This document shows, piece by piece, positions 41,315 to 48,668 of a stretch of 64,000 nucleotides of DNA. Under the pieces are notes generated by a model. The model had not been told where the DNA came from. It did no database searches and saw only the letters and a list, made by a program, of their open reading frames with translations. The first letter of the stretch is position 1. Each line of letters begins with the position of its first letter. Location: NCBI RefSeq assembly GCF_009660225.1, contig NZ_CP045920.1, forward strand, positions 1,364,001 to 1,428,000, given 5' to 3'. The position numbers were made by a program, and so were the translations under genes. Source of the DNA: Pseudactinotalea sp. HY158. GTDB taxonomy: Bacteria > Actinomycetota > Actinomycetes > Actinomycetales > Beutenbergiaceae.

Positions 41315-41545
41315 GGCGGCATCCTCTCGTTCGGCGTGATCCTTCGACGAACTGTATTGCCCGCCGCCCGCGGCGTGCCGGCGGAGGCCGACTCGTCTCA
41401 CGAACCGGCCCGGGGCGCCTCAGGAGGGGATGAGGCCCGCCAGCGCGCCGCGCGGGTCGGGATGGGCGAGGGCGAAGCCGGCCCGGGTGCGGCCCACCCG
41501 GCGACCTCGTAGCCGCGCTCGGTCAGGTCGCGGACGGCATGCCGG

Positions 41546-42889
41546 TCAGCGGAAGCAGGCCGTCGGGGAGGAGATGCCGTAGCCGAGGGCCTCGAGGAAG
41601 GCGAGCGGGTCGGTGGTGTAGGCGCCGGTCGCCGGGTCGAAGTAGCCCGTGGTCCGCGGCGTGGCCTCCCCGCTCCGGTCCTCGGACGGGTCCTCGGACG
41701 GGTCGTCCGTGGGCTCCTCGGTGGCGTCGCCCGTCGGCTCGTCCGTGGGGGAGGGGGTGCCCGTCGGGCTCGTCGGCCCGCTCGGCGAGGGCGAGGGCCG
41801 ATCCGACGGGGTCTCGCCCGTGGGCGTCTCGCTCGGGTCGGGTGTCTCGCCCGTGGGCGTCTCGCTGGGGTCGGGGGTCTCGCCCGTGGGGGTCTCGCTC
41901 GGGTCGGGGGTTTCGCTCGGGTCCGGGGTCTCGCCCGTGGGGGTCTCGCTCGGGTCGGGCGTCTCGGTCGGGTCCGGGGTCTCACCCGTGGGGGTCTCGC
42001 TCGGGTCGGTCGGCGACGGCGAGGACTCGCCGTCCGTGGCCGATTCGGACGGGTCGGGGAGGGCGGCGGCGGAGGGGCTCGCCTCGGGTGAGACGGAGGT
42101 CGCGGAGGGATCCGGGGCGGTGCCGGCGAGCATCCGCGGCGGCACCATGAGGCCGAGCCCCTTGGTCACGGGCGCCGTGGCGTGGATCTCGACGTGGACG
42201 TGGGGCCCGGTCGAGTTGCCGTTCGAGCCGACCTCGGCGATCACCTCGCCGGCGCGGACCTTCTGCCCGGCCTCGACGAAGACGCCGTCGGGGTACATGT
42301 GCACGTACCACGAGGAGAACTTCTTGCCGTCGACCTCGTGGTCGACGATCACCAGCTCGCTCGAACGGCCCGCCCGGCCGGGGCCGGTGTAGGAGACGAT
42401 CCCGTCCGCGACGACGTGGATCGGGGTGCCGAACGGGGCGGCCATGTCGGTGCCCGCATGGAGCATGTAGCGCCCGCCGAACGGGTTGCTGCGCATGCCG
42501 TACTTGGAGGTGATGCGGTACGTGCCGGGCATGAGGGGGGAGGAGATGCACACCTCGCCCTCACCCACCTGGGCCTCGCCCTCGGGTGGGGCCGTGGCCG
42601 TCACGTTCCCGAAGAGACTCCCGAAGCCGAGGAGAGCTCCGGCCGTGGTCGGCGACACGATCTGCACCGGCACGCTGCTCGGCAGGAGCGGCTGGGTCAG
42701 CGCGGGGCTGCCGACGTCGACGAGCGCCGGGTCGACCGCGGAGTAGGCGGGCTCCGGTGGGCGCCCGGCCCCCGTGATGGTGATCGCCACGAGCACGGTC
42801 GCGGCAGCCAGCATCGCGCCGGTGTGGCGACGGTTGCTGCGTGTGGGGCGCGCGTTGCGGTGGAACCATCGCGACGGTGAGAGTGGCAT
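41546..42889 (-). CDS. M23 (LytM-like) peptidase with Pro/Thr/Glu-rich repeat tail
   Basis: 447 residues. An N-terminal signal-anchor (about 25-43) is followed by a linker and the M23 domain at about 115-250. The metal ligands are in MLHAGTDMAAPFG (H-x3-D) and GPHVHVEIHA (H-x-H), so it is likely an active or near-active peptidoglycan hydrolase. Residues from about 265 to 415 are a low-complexity Ser/Thr/Pro/Glu tail with repeats PSETPTGETPD. The last ~35 residues (GYFDPATGAYTTDPLAF and on) are a different, ordered-looking end. The role is probably cell-wall remodelling. Confidence 0.88.
   Translation of the reverse strand: MPLSPSRWFHRNARPTRSNRRHTGAMLAAATVLVAITITGAGRPPEPAYSAVDPALVDVGSPALTQPLLPSSVPVQIVSPTTAGALLGFGSLFGNVTATAPPEGEAQVGEGEVCISSPLMPGTYRITSKYGMRSNPFGGRYMLHAGTDMAAPFGTPIHVVADGIVSYTGPGRAGRSSELVIVDHEVDGKKFSSWYVHMYPDGVFVEAGQKVRAGEVIAEVGSNGNSTGPHVHVEIHATAPVTKGLGLMVPPRMLAGTAPDPSATSVSPEASPSAAALPDPSESATDGESSPSPTDPSETPTGETPDPTETPDPSETPTGETPDPSETPDPSETPTGETPDPSETPTGETPDPSETPTGETPSDRPSPSPSGPTSPTGTPSPTDEPTGDATEEPTDDPSEDPSEDRSGEATPRTTGYFDPATGAYTTDPLAFLEALGYGISSPTACFR
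41815..42005. repeat. Imperfect tandem repeats encoding PSETPTGETPD units
   Basis: About six units of 30 to 33 bp inside the M23 peptidase gene, with small differences between copies, all in frame. Confidence 0.8.
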
Positions 42890-43003
42890 GCGTGAACGGA
42901 TCTTCCTCGTGGACGTTGGTCACCGAGTGTAACGCTCATCACTGTACCCGTCAGTTCGTGATGCCTCCTACCCCTCCGCGGCACCACGCCCCCGCCAATG
43001 CAG

Positions 43004-43039
43004 AGGGCCGGATCGCTCCCGAGGGAGTGATCCGGCCCT
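43004..43039 (-). terminator. Hairpin terminator after tRNA-Leu
   Basis: A 16-bp stem (AGGGCCGGATCGCTCC against GGAGTGATCCGGCCCT, one G-T wobble) with a 4-nt loop, 20 bp downstream of the tRNA 3' end on the minus strand. Confidence 0.8.
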
Positions 43040-43059
43040 GTGCCGTGCAATCGACCTGC

Positions 43060-43147
43060 TGGTGTCCGGAGGGGGACTTGAACCCCCACGCCCGATAAAG
43101 GGCACTAGCACCTCAAGCTAGCGCGTCTGCCATTCCGCCACCCGGAC
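43060..43147 (-). tRNA. tRNA-Leu (anticodon GAG)
   Basis: 88 nt with encoded CCA. The 7-bp acceptor stem pairs GTCCGGG with the 3' side (one G-T), the D-loop has GGCGGAATGGCAGACGC, and the anticodon stem CTAGC/GCTAG closes the loop TTGAGGT with anticodon GAG, reading CTC and CTT. A long variable arm (GCCC...GGGC) and the T-arm GGGGGTTCAAGTCCCCC are both present, as expected for a leucine tRNA. Confidence 0.97.
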
Positions 43148-43320
43148 GGGTGGTGTTCTCCGGCAACTTCGATTGCCCTTGAACGCAGGTAAACGTACCA
43201 CGGGGGTCGAGGGTGGAACCAATCCTGCCCCGCGGGCGCATGAGACGCCGATCACAGCGGCGCCCAACTAGGCTGAGCACACCGACGAGGCCGTGCACAC
43301 CGACGAGAAGGGCCGACCGT

Positions 43321-44658
43321 ATGTCCGCATCGACCACCCGCGCCGACCAGCTCCGCCGGGCCGAACTGGATGCGGTGCGCATGTGCCGCGAACTCATCCG
43401 GATCGACTCCACCAACCCCGGCGACAACACGGGCCCGGGGGAGCGTGCCGCCGCCGAGTACGTGATGGAGCAGCTGACCGACGTCGGCTACGACCCGGTC
43501 TACCTCGAATCCGACGACCGCCGCGGAAACGTGATTCTGCGGATCCCCGGCACGGACTCCGCCCGCGATGCCCTCGTGGTGCACGGCCACACCGACGTCG
43601 TGCCCGCGGACGCCTCCGAATGGAAGATGGATCCGTTCGGCGGCGAGGAGATGGACGGCATGATCTGGGGCCGCGGGGCCGTGGACATGAAGAACATGGA
43701 CGCGATGATCCTCGCGGTCGTGCGCGACATGAAGCGCTCGGACTGGCGACCCCGCCGCGACCTCGTGGTCGCGTTCTTCGCCGATGAGGAGGCGGGCGGC
43801 ACCTACGGGGCCCGCTGGCTCGTGGACCGCCACGCGGACCTGTTCGCCGGGGCGACCGAGGCGATCAGCGAGGTCGGGGGCTACTCGGTGGAGGTGGACG
43901 GCCGCCGCGTCTACCTCCTGCAGACGGCGGAGAAGGGCCTGGCATGGCTGCGCCTGCTGGCGCGGGGCACGGCGGGGCACGGCTCGCAGATCAACACCGA
44001 CAACGCCGTGACCGAGCTCGCCGGCGCCATCGCGCGGATCGGCGCCCACCGCTTCGAGACGGCGCTCCACCCGACCGTGCGCGACCTCCTCGCCGGTGTC
44101 GCCGACCTGACCGGGCGCCCGTTCGACCCGGCGGATCCGGCCACGATCGACGACCTCGTGGCGGCCCTGGGGCCGGCCTCGAAGTTCGTGGGCGCGACCC
44201 TGCGCACGAACGCGAATCCGACCCGGCTCGACGCCGGCTACAAGGCCAACGTCATCCCCGGCGGTGCCAGCGCCGCGGTCGACCTGCGGTTCCTGCCCGG
44301 GGAGGAGGAGGCGGCGATGGCCACGATCGCCGAACTCGCCGGCGAGAACATCACAATCGAGGACATCCACCGCGACATCGCCCTCGAGGCGCCGTTCTCC
44401 GGTGGCCTCGTGGACCGGATGATCGGCTCCCTCGACGCGGAGGACCCCGGCGCGCTCGTGCTGCCGTACATGCTCTCCGGCGGAACCGACAACAAGTCCC
44501 TCGCCCGACTCGGCATCACCGGCTACGGCTTCGCGCCGCTGCGGCTCACTCCGGACCTCGACTTCGCCGGCATGTTCCACGGGGTCGACGAGCGGGTGCC
44601 GGTCGACGCGATCGAATTCGGGGTGCGGGTGCTGGCCCGCTTCCTCGCGGACGCCTGA
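43321..44658 (+). CDS. M20 family metallopeptidase (ArgE/DapE-like)
   Basis: 445 residues. The metal-binding motifs are VHGHTDVVPA, GRGAVDMKN, ADEEAGGTYGA (catalytic Glu pair) and the C-terminal SGGTDNKSL/MFHGVDE. The dimerisation domain lies at about 210-340. It hydrolyses an acyl-amino acid or dipeptide; the exact substrate is unclear. Actinobacterial members often sit next to a DUF5703 gene, as here (10 bp, convergent). The ATG at 43321 begins the normal N-terminus; a TAGGCT at 43269-43274 could be its -10. Confidence 0.9.
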   Translation: MSASTTRADQLRRAELDAVRMCRELIRIDSTNPGDNTGPGERAAAEYVMEQLTDVGYDPVYLESDDRRGNVILRIPGTDSARDALVVHGHTDVVPADASEWKMDPFGGEEMDGMIWGRGAVDMKNMDAMILAVVRDMKRSDWRPRRDLVVAFFADEEAGGTYGARWLVDRHADLFAGATEAISEVGGYSVEVDGRRVYLLQTAEKGLAWLRLLARGTAGHGSQINTDNAVTELAGAIARIGAHRFETALHPTVRDLLAGVADLTGRPFDPADPATIDDLVAALGPASKFVGATLRTNANPTRLDAGYKANVIPGGASAAVDLRFLPGEEEAAMATIAELAGENITIEDIHRDIALEAPFSGGLVDRMIGSLDAEDPGALVLPYMLSGGTDNKSLARLGITGYGFAPLRLTPDLDFAGMFHGVDERVPVDAIEFGVRVLARFLADA

Positions 44659-44667
44659 GAGAGGCGT

Positions 44668-44898
44668 TCAGGAGCTGTAGGCGAGCTCGGGGTCGAAGGT
44701 CGACCGGACGCGGATGATGCGCCGGCGCAGCCACACCTTGCGTTCCCCGCCCATGTAGATCCGGTGCCGGGCGAGCTCCCAGCGGCCGTATTCGGCCTGC
44801 TCCGTCAGGAGCGAACGTACCTCGCCGCGGCTGACCCCGCGCGGCAGGGTGACCACCCGGACCTCGTACTCGGCGGCTGACTGACGACTCACTGCCAT
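44668..44898 (-). CDS. DUF5703-like small protein
   Basis: 76 residues, basic. The segments AAEYEVRVVTLPRGVSRGEVR, then YGRWELARHRIYMGGERKVWLRRR, match the short actinobacterial DUF5703 proteins that are found beside M20 peptidases. Function unknown. TATGGT lies exactly 6 nt before the ATG, so the mRNA is likely leaderless. Divergent from the acidic protein gene. Confidence 0.78.
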   Translation of the reverse strand: MAVSRQSAAEYEVRVVTLPRGVSRGEVRSLLTEQAEYGRWELARHRIYMGGERKVWLRRRIIRVRSTFDPELAYSS

Positions 44899-44904
44899 GG
44901 GCCC

Positions 44905-44910
44905 ACCATA
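44905..44910 (-). promoter_or_regulatory. -10 hexamer of the DUF5703-like gene
   Basis: TATGGT on the minus strand, 6 nt before the ATG at 44898. Confidence 0.45.
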
Positions 44911-44940
44911 ATCGGTCGTGCGGTTTGCGCGCAGGAGCGA

Positions 44941-44946
44941 TACCGT
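44941..44946 (+). promoter_or_regulatory. -10 hexamer of the acidic protein gene
   Basis: TACCGT, 7 nt before the ATG at 44954, with no ribosome binding site. Confidence 0.4.
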
Positions 44947-44953
44947 CTGTGTC

Positions 44954-45295
44954 ATGCCCATCGACCCGCGCGCCGCGCTCGACCAACTCATCGCCGCCTT
45001 CGAGGATCACTACGCGATCGCCATGCAGGTCCACGACGCCGATGACGACGCGGTGCTCGACTCCGCCGACGAGCTCGGCGACGCCTTCGACATCTACGAC
45101 GAGGCCCTCTTCGAGGCCACCGGCGTCGACACCCCGCTCGACAACATCGACGACGACGACGACTACGACGATGATGACGATGACGACGAGGACGACGACC
45201 TCGACGACGAGGGCGACGATGACGACGAGGACCTCGACGACGAGATCGACGAGGACGACCTCCACGCCGAGGAGCGCGACGGCATCGACCTCTAG
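44954..45295 (+). CDS. Highly acidic small protein (poly-Asp tail)
   Basis: 113 residues. A helical N-terminal part (PRAALDQLIAAFEDHYAIAM, then ELGDAFDIYDEALFEATGVDTPL) is followed by about 40 residues that are nearly all Asp and Glu, encoded by repeated GAC/GAT codons. Similar actinobacterial proteins are often labelled primosomal protein without evidence; the function is unknown. The acidic tail could mimic DNA or bind divalent ions. Its stop is directly followed by the stop of the converging aldo/keto reductase gene. Confidence 0.75.
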   Translation: MPIDPRAALDQLIAAFEDHYAIAMQVHDADDDAVLDSADELGDAFDIYDEALFEATGVDTPLDNIDDDDDYDDDDDDDEDDDLDDEGDDDDEDLDDEIDEDDLHAEERDGIDL

Positions 45296-46216
45296 CTAGG
45301 AGACCTCGTCGAGCACCGCTCGGATCTGTGCCGGCAGCACGAGGTCGTCACCGCTGAGGAGCCCGGCGAGCTGGGCCGGCGTCCGCGCGCCCACGACGGC
45401 GCTCGCCACCTGCGGGGCGTCCCGCACCCATGCGAGGGCGACCTCCGCCGCCGTCCGCCCGAGCCCGTCGGCGGCCGCGGTCACGGCCTCGACGATCGAG
45501 CGCGCGTCCTGAGTCAGGTACGGCTCGACGAAGCCGCGCAGATGGGGCGAGGCGGCCCGCGAGTCCGCCGGGATCGAGTGGCGATACTTGCCGGTGAGCA
45601 CGCCCCGCCCGAGCGGGGACCAGGCGAGGATCCCGCATCCGAGCCCCGCGCACGCTGGCACGAGTTCCGTCTCGACGTCCCGGGCGAGGAGGGAGTACTC
45701 GACCTGTGCCGCGGCCAGGCCCGGCTCGTCACCGAGCAGGGTGGCCGCCTGGGCCGTGCGCCATGCCGGGAAATTCGACAGGCCGACGTATCGCACCCGG
45801 CCGGAGGAGACGGCCATCCGCAGCGCGGAGAGGGTCTCGGCCAGGGGCGTGACCGGATCGGGGGCCTGCACGAACCACAGGTCGAGATAGTCGGTGCCGA
45901 GTCGCGTCAACGTGGCGTCGAGGGAGGCGAGCAGGTGCCCCCGGGAGGCGTCGACGCCGTCGGGGCGGACACCGGACTTGGAGGAGAGGACGATCTCGTC
46001 GCGGCTGACCGAGGTCGTGAGGATCTGCCCGATGACGGCCTCGGCGCGGCCGTCGCCGTAGCTGCCGGCGGTGTCCACGAGCGTGCCGCCGGCATCGAGT
46101 AGCGTGCGCAGTTGCTGATCCGCCTCGTGCTCATCCGTGTCGCGCCCCCAGGTGAGGGTCCCCAGACCGATCGCCGATACCCGCAATCCGCTCGAGCCCA
46201 CGCGCCGCAGTTCCAT
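45296..46216 (-). CDS. Aldo/keto reductase
   Basis: 306 residues, TIM-barrel family. The Asp and Tyr of the catalytic set are in LVDTAGSYGDGRAE and the Lys is in VLSSKSGVRPDG. The position usually held by the catalytic His (as in D-L-x-x-x-H) reads DLWFVQAPDP, so it appears to be Gln. The NADPH site (VGARTPAQLAGLL) is present. Substrate unknown. TAGCCT lies 6 nt before the ATG. Divergent from mshC. Confidence 0.87.
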   Translation of the reverse strand: MELRRVGSSGLRVSAIGLGTLTWGRDTDEHEADQQLRTLLDAGGTLVDTAGSYGDGRAEAVIGQILTTSVSRDEIVLSSKSGVRPDGVDASRGHLLASLDATLTRLGTDYLDLWFVQAPDPVTPLAETLSALRMAVSSGRVRYVGLSNFPAWRTAQAATLLGDEPGLAAAQVEYSLLARDVETELVPACAGLGCGILAWSPLGRGVLTGKYRHSIPADSRAASPHLRGFVEPYLTQDARSIVEAVTAAADGLGRTAAEVALAWVRDAPQVASAVVGARTPAQLAGLLSGDDLVLPAQIRAVLDEVS

Positions 46217-46222
46217 GGCCGC

Positions 46223-46228
46223 AGGCTA
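46223..46228 (-). promoter_or_regulatory. -10 hexamer of the aldo/keto reductase gene
   Basis: TAGCCT on the minus strand, 6 nt before the ATG. Confidence 0.4.
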
Positions 46229-46264
46229 CCTCCGCCAAGGCAGGTTGATCGTTCAAGTGTTTGT

Positions 46265-46270
46265 TAGGCT
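46265..46270 (+). promoter_or_regulatory. -10 hexamer of mshC
   Basis: TAGGCT, exactly 6 nt before the GTG start of mshC, with no ribosome binding site. Confidence 0.5.
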
Positions 46271-46276
46271 CGGGAT

Positions 46277-47509
46277 GTGCATTCATGGTCGCGTCCCGAG
46301 ATTCCGTCCCTGCCCGGCGCCGGGGTCATCCCGACGATCACCGATACCGCGACGGGACGGGCGATTCGAGCCGTGAGCGGATCGCGCGAGAACCCGACGG
46401 CGAGCATGTACGTCTGCGGAATCACGCCCTATGACGCGACGCACCTGGGACACGCCGCTACGTACGTGGCCTACGACGTCCTCTATCGGGCCTGGCTCGA
46501 CGCCGGCCTCGAGGCGACGTACATCCAGAACGTGACCGACGTGGACGACCCGCTGCTCGAACGCGCCGAGGCGCTGGGGATCGATTGGCGTGAGCTCGCC
46601 GAGTCCCAGACCGATCTGTTCCGCGGCGACATGGACGCGCTTCGGGTGATTCCCCCCACGGAACTCGTCGGCGTGGTCGAATCGATGCCGCTCGTGGTCG
46701 ACGGCGTCACCGCGATGGACGACTCCGCCGTCGCCTACCCGGTCGGGCGCGACTACTACGCGGACCTGAGCGTCGATGCGCACTACGGCGAGGAGAGCGG
46801 CTACGACCGCGCCACCCAGCTCAAACTCTTCGCCGAGCGCGGCGGGGATCCAGACGTTCCGGGCAAGCGCGATCCGCTCGACCCACTGCTCTGGCGCGGC
46901 CGGCGCGAGGGTGAACCGCACTGGGACGGCGGGGTGCTCGGCGAGGGCCGCCCCGGCTGGCACGTCGAGTGTGCCGTGATCGCGCGCAAGTACCTTCCCG
47001 TTCCGTTCACCGTGCAGGGCGGTGGGGAGGATCTGATCTTCCCGCACCACGAGATGTCCACCTCGCACCTGCGGATGCTCACCGGCGAGAGCGAGCCGGC
47101 CGGGCTGTTCATGCACACCGGCCTCATCGCCTATCAGGGCGAGAAGATGAGCAAGTCGCTCGGGAACCTCGTGTTCGTCTCCGAACTGCTGTCGGACGGC
47201 GTGCCCGCCCCGGTCATTCGGCTCCTGTTGGTCGGGCACCACTTCCGCGAGAACTGGGAGTACACGGCCGCCGACCTGGACGTGGCGCGGGACCGGTGGC
47301 AGGCCTGGCGGGAGGCGGCGGAGCGTCCCGGCGGCACGGGGGAGGCCGGGGGCGTCGTCCTCACGGCGATGCGGGCCGCGCTCGCGGACGACCTGGACAC
47401 GCCCGCGGCCGTCGCGGCCGTGGACGAGTGGGCCCGTGCCGGCGGGGGCGACGGGCGACTCGTGCGCGATGCGGTGGACGCGTTGCTCGGGGTGTCGCTC
47501 GACGCCTGA
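46277..47509 (+). CDS. mshC: Mycothiol ligase MshC
   Basis: 410 residues. It joins cysteine to glucosaminyl-inositol in mycothiol synthesis, with ATP. It is related to cysteinyl-tRNA synthetase: the HIGH-like motif is in MYVCGITPYDATHLGHA, the zinc/cysteine site includes GWHVECAVIA, and the KMSKS motif is in GEKMSKSLGNL. Its length is right for MshC and too short for CysS; it also lacks the anticodon domain. The GTG start fits the leaderless pattern. The PAC2 gene converges downstream. Confidence 0.93.
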   Translation: MHSWSRPEIPSLPGAGVIPTITDTATGRAIRAVSGSRENPTASMYVCGITPYDATHLGHAATYVAYDVLYRAWLDAGLEATYIQNVTDVDDPLLERAEALGIDWRELAESQTDLFRGDMDALRVIPPTELVGVVESMPLVVDGVTAMDDSAVAYPVGRDYYADLSVDAHYGEESGYDRATQLKLFAERGGDPDVPGKRDPLDPLLWRGRREGEPHWDGGVLGEGRPGWHVECAVIARKYLPVPFTVQGGGEDLIFPHHEMSTSHLRMLTGESEPAGLFMHTGLIAYQGEKMSKSLGNLVFVSELLSDGVPAPVIRLLLVGHHFRENWEYTAADLDVARDRWQAWREAAERPGGTGEAGGVVLTAMRAALADDLDTPAAVAAVDEWARAGGGDGRLVRDAVDALLGVSLDA

Positions 47510-47573
47510 GCGCTCGGCCGGCGCTCGCGCGGCGACTGATCGGCGGGTGCGGGGTGCTCGGCGGGGACCGCGC

Positions 47574-48431
47574 CTAGCGGGCCTCCGGGCCCTCGCCGTC
47601 GCCGCGTCGACGCAGGAAGCGCTCGAATTCGCGCGCGATCGCCTCGCCGCTCGCCTCCGGCAGTTCGGCGGTGTCCTTCGCCTCCTCGAGCTGGCGCACG
47701 TACTCGGAGATCTCGGGGTCCTCGGCCGCCAGTTCGTCGACTCCCTGCTGCCATGCCCGGGCGTCCTCGTCGAGGTCGCCGGTGGCGATGCGCTCGCCCA
47801 CGACGTCCTCGAGCAGCCCGAGCAGGGCCAGGGTGGCCTTGGGGGAGGGGGGCTGGGCCACGTAGTGCGGGACGGCCGCCCAGATCGAGAGCGCGTGCAT
47901 CCCGCGCGCCTGCGCCAGCTGGGCGAGCACACCCACGATGCCGCTCGGCCCCTCGTACTCAGACGTCTCGATGTCGAGGAGCGCCTGCACCTTCGTGTCG
48001 TCGGAGGTGGCCTGCACCGGGATCGGGCGGCTGTGGGGTGCGTCCGCGAGCAGGGCTCCGAGGCAGACGATCGTGCCGACGTTCAGCTCCTCGGCCTTCG
48101 TGAGGAGTTCATCGCAGAAGGTGCGCCATTTGAGCGATGGTTCGACCCCCTGGGCGAACACGATGCTGCGACCCTCGGGGCTGAGCGCGACCGAGAGGGA
48201 GGTCACCGGCCAGCTGAGGCGGCGCTCCCCGTCGTCGTCGAGGCTCGTGACCGGGCGGTTCACCTGGAAATCGTGGTACTCCTCGGGGTCGATCGTGTCG
48301 ACCTCCCGAGCATTCCACTCGGTCGCCAGCCAATGCACGGCGGCGGTCGCGGCGCCGCCGGCGTCGTTCCAGCCTTCGAAGGCCGCGATGAGCATCGCCG
48401 GCGCGGATTCGGATTGGGGTAGCGGACTCAC
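47574..48431 (-). CDS. PAC2-family protein (proteasome assembly chaperone-like)
   Basis: 285 residues. The N-terminal half (LIAAFEGWNDAGGAATAAVHWL, then EEYHDFQVNRP) is the bacterial PAC2 domain, and EGPSGIVGVLAQLAQARGM with IWAAVPHYVAQPPSP is its usual ending. The C-terminal ~85 residues are acidic and helical. Actinobacterial PAC2 proteins are linked to mshC and proteasome genes, though a chaperone role is not shown. The GTG start has TAGGCT exactly 6 nt upstream. Confidence 0.88.
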   Translation of the reverse strand: MSPLPQSESAPAMLIAAFEGWNDAGGAATAAVHWLATEWNAREVDTIDPEEYHDFQVNRPVTSLDDDGERRLSWPVTSLSVALSPEGRSIVFAQGVEPSLKWRTFCDELLTKAEELNVGTIVCLGALLADAPHSRPIPVQATSDDTKVQALLDIETSEYEGPSGIVGVLAQLAQARGMHALSIWAAVPHYVAQPPSPKATLALLGLLEDVVGERIATGDLDEDARAWQQGVDELAAEDPEISEYVRQLEEAKDTAELPEASGEAIAREFERFLRRRGDGEGPEAR

Positions 48432-48437
48432 ACAGCC

Positions 48438-48443
48438 AGCCTA
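48438..48443 (-). promoter_or_regulatory. -10 hexamer of the PAC2 gene
   Basis: TAGGCT on the minus strand, 6 nt before the GTG at 48431, the same sequence and spacing as at mshC. Confidence 0.5.
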
Positions 48444-48668
48444 GTCGGACCATTCCGTGGGCGGCGCAGCGGGTGGCCGTGCGGTCGATCGGTGCCTGCT
48501 CGGGGCTGAGCCTCGTCGCGTGGGTGGGCTCCGGCCTGGTGCGGGGTCGGAGGGATGGCCCGGGCGTCGTGGCCGTTCAGTCGACGAGACTGGGCGGGTC
48601 CTCAGACGATGGGCGTTCGGACCGGTCGGCCCCGCGACAAGCCGGCCGCCTCGGATGGGCCGGCTGCT

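Noticed and set aside
38903-41512. An 869-codon open frame on the plus strand opposite tadA and the MalY/PatB gene.
   Set aside because: Composition is that of an antisense frame (His/Asp/Arg/Gly/Val). Both minus-strand genes show clear catalytic motifs.
41398-41545. Possible remnant gene (RDLTERGYEVAGWAA) after the M23 peptidase gene on the minus strand.
   Set aside because: Only about 15 residues look protein-like; no start or family match can be supported.
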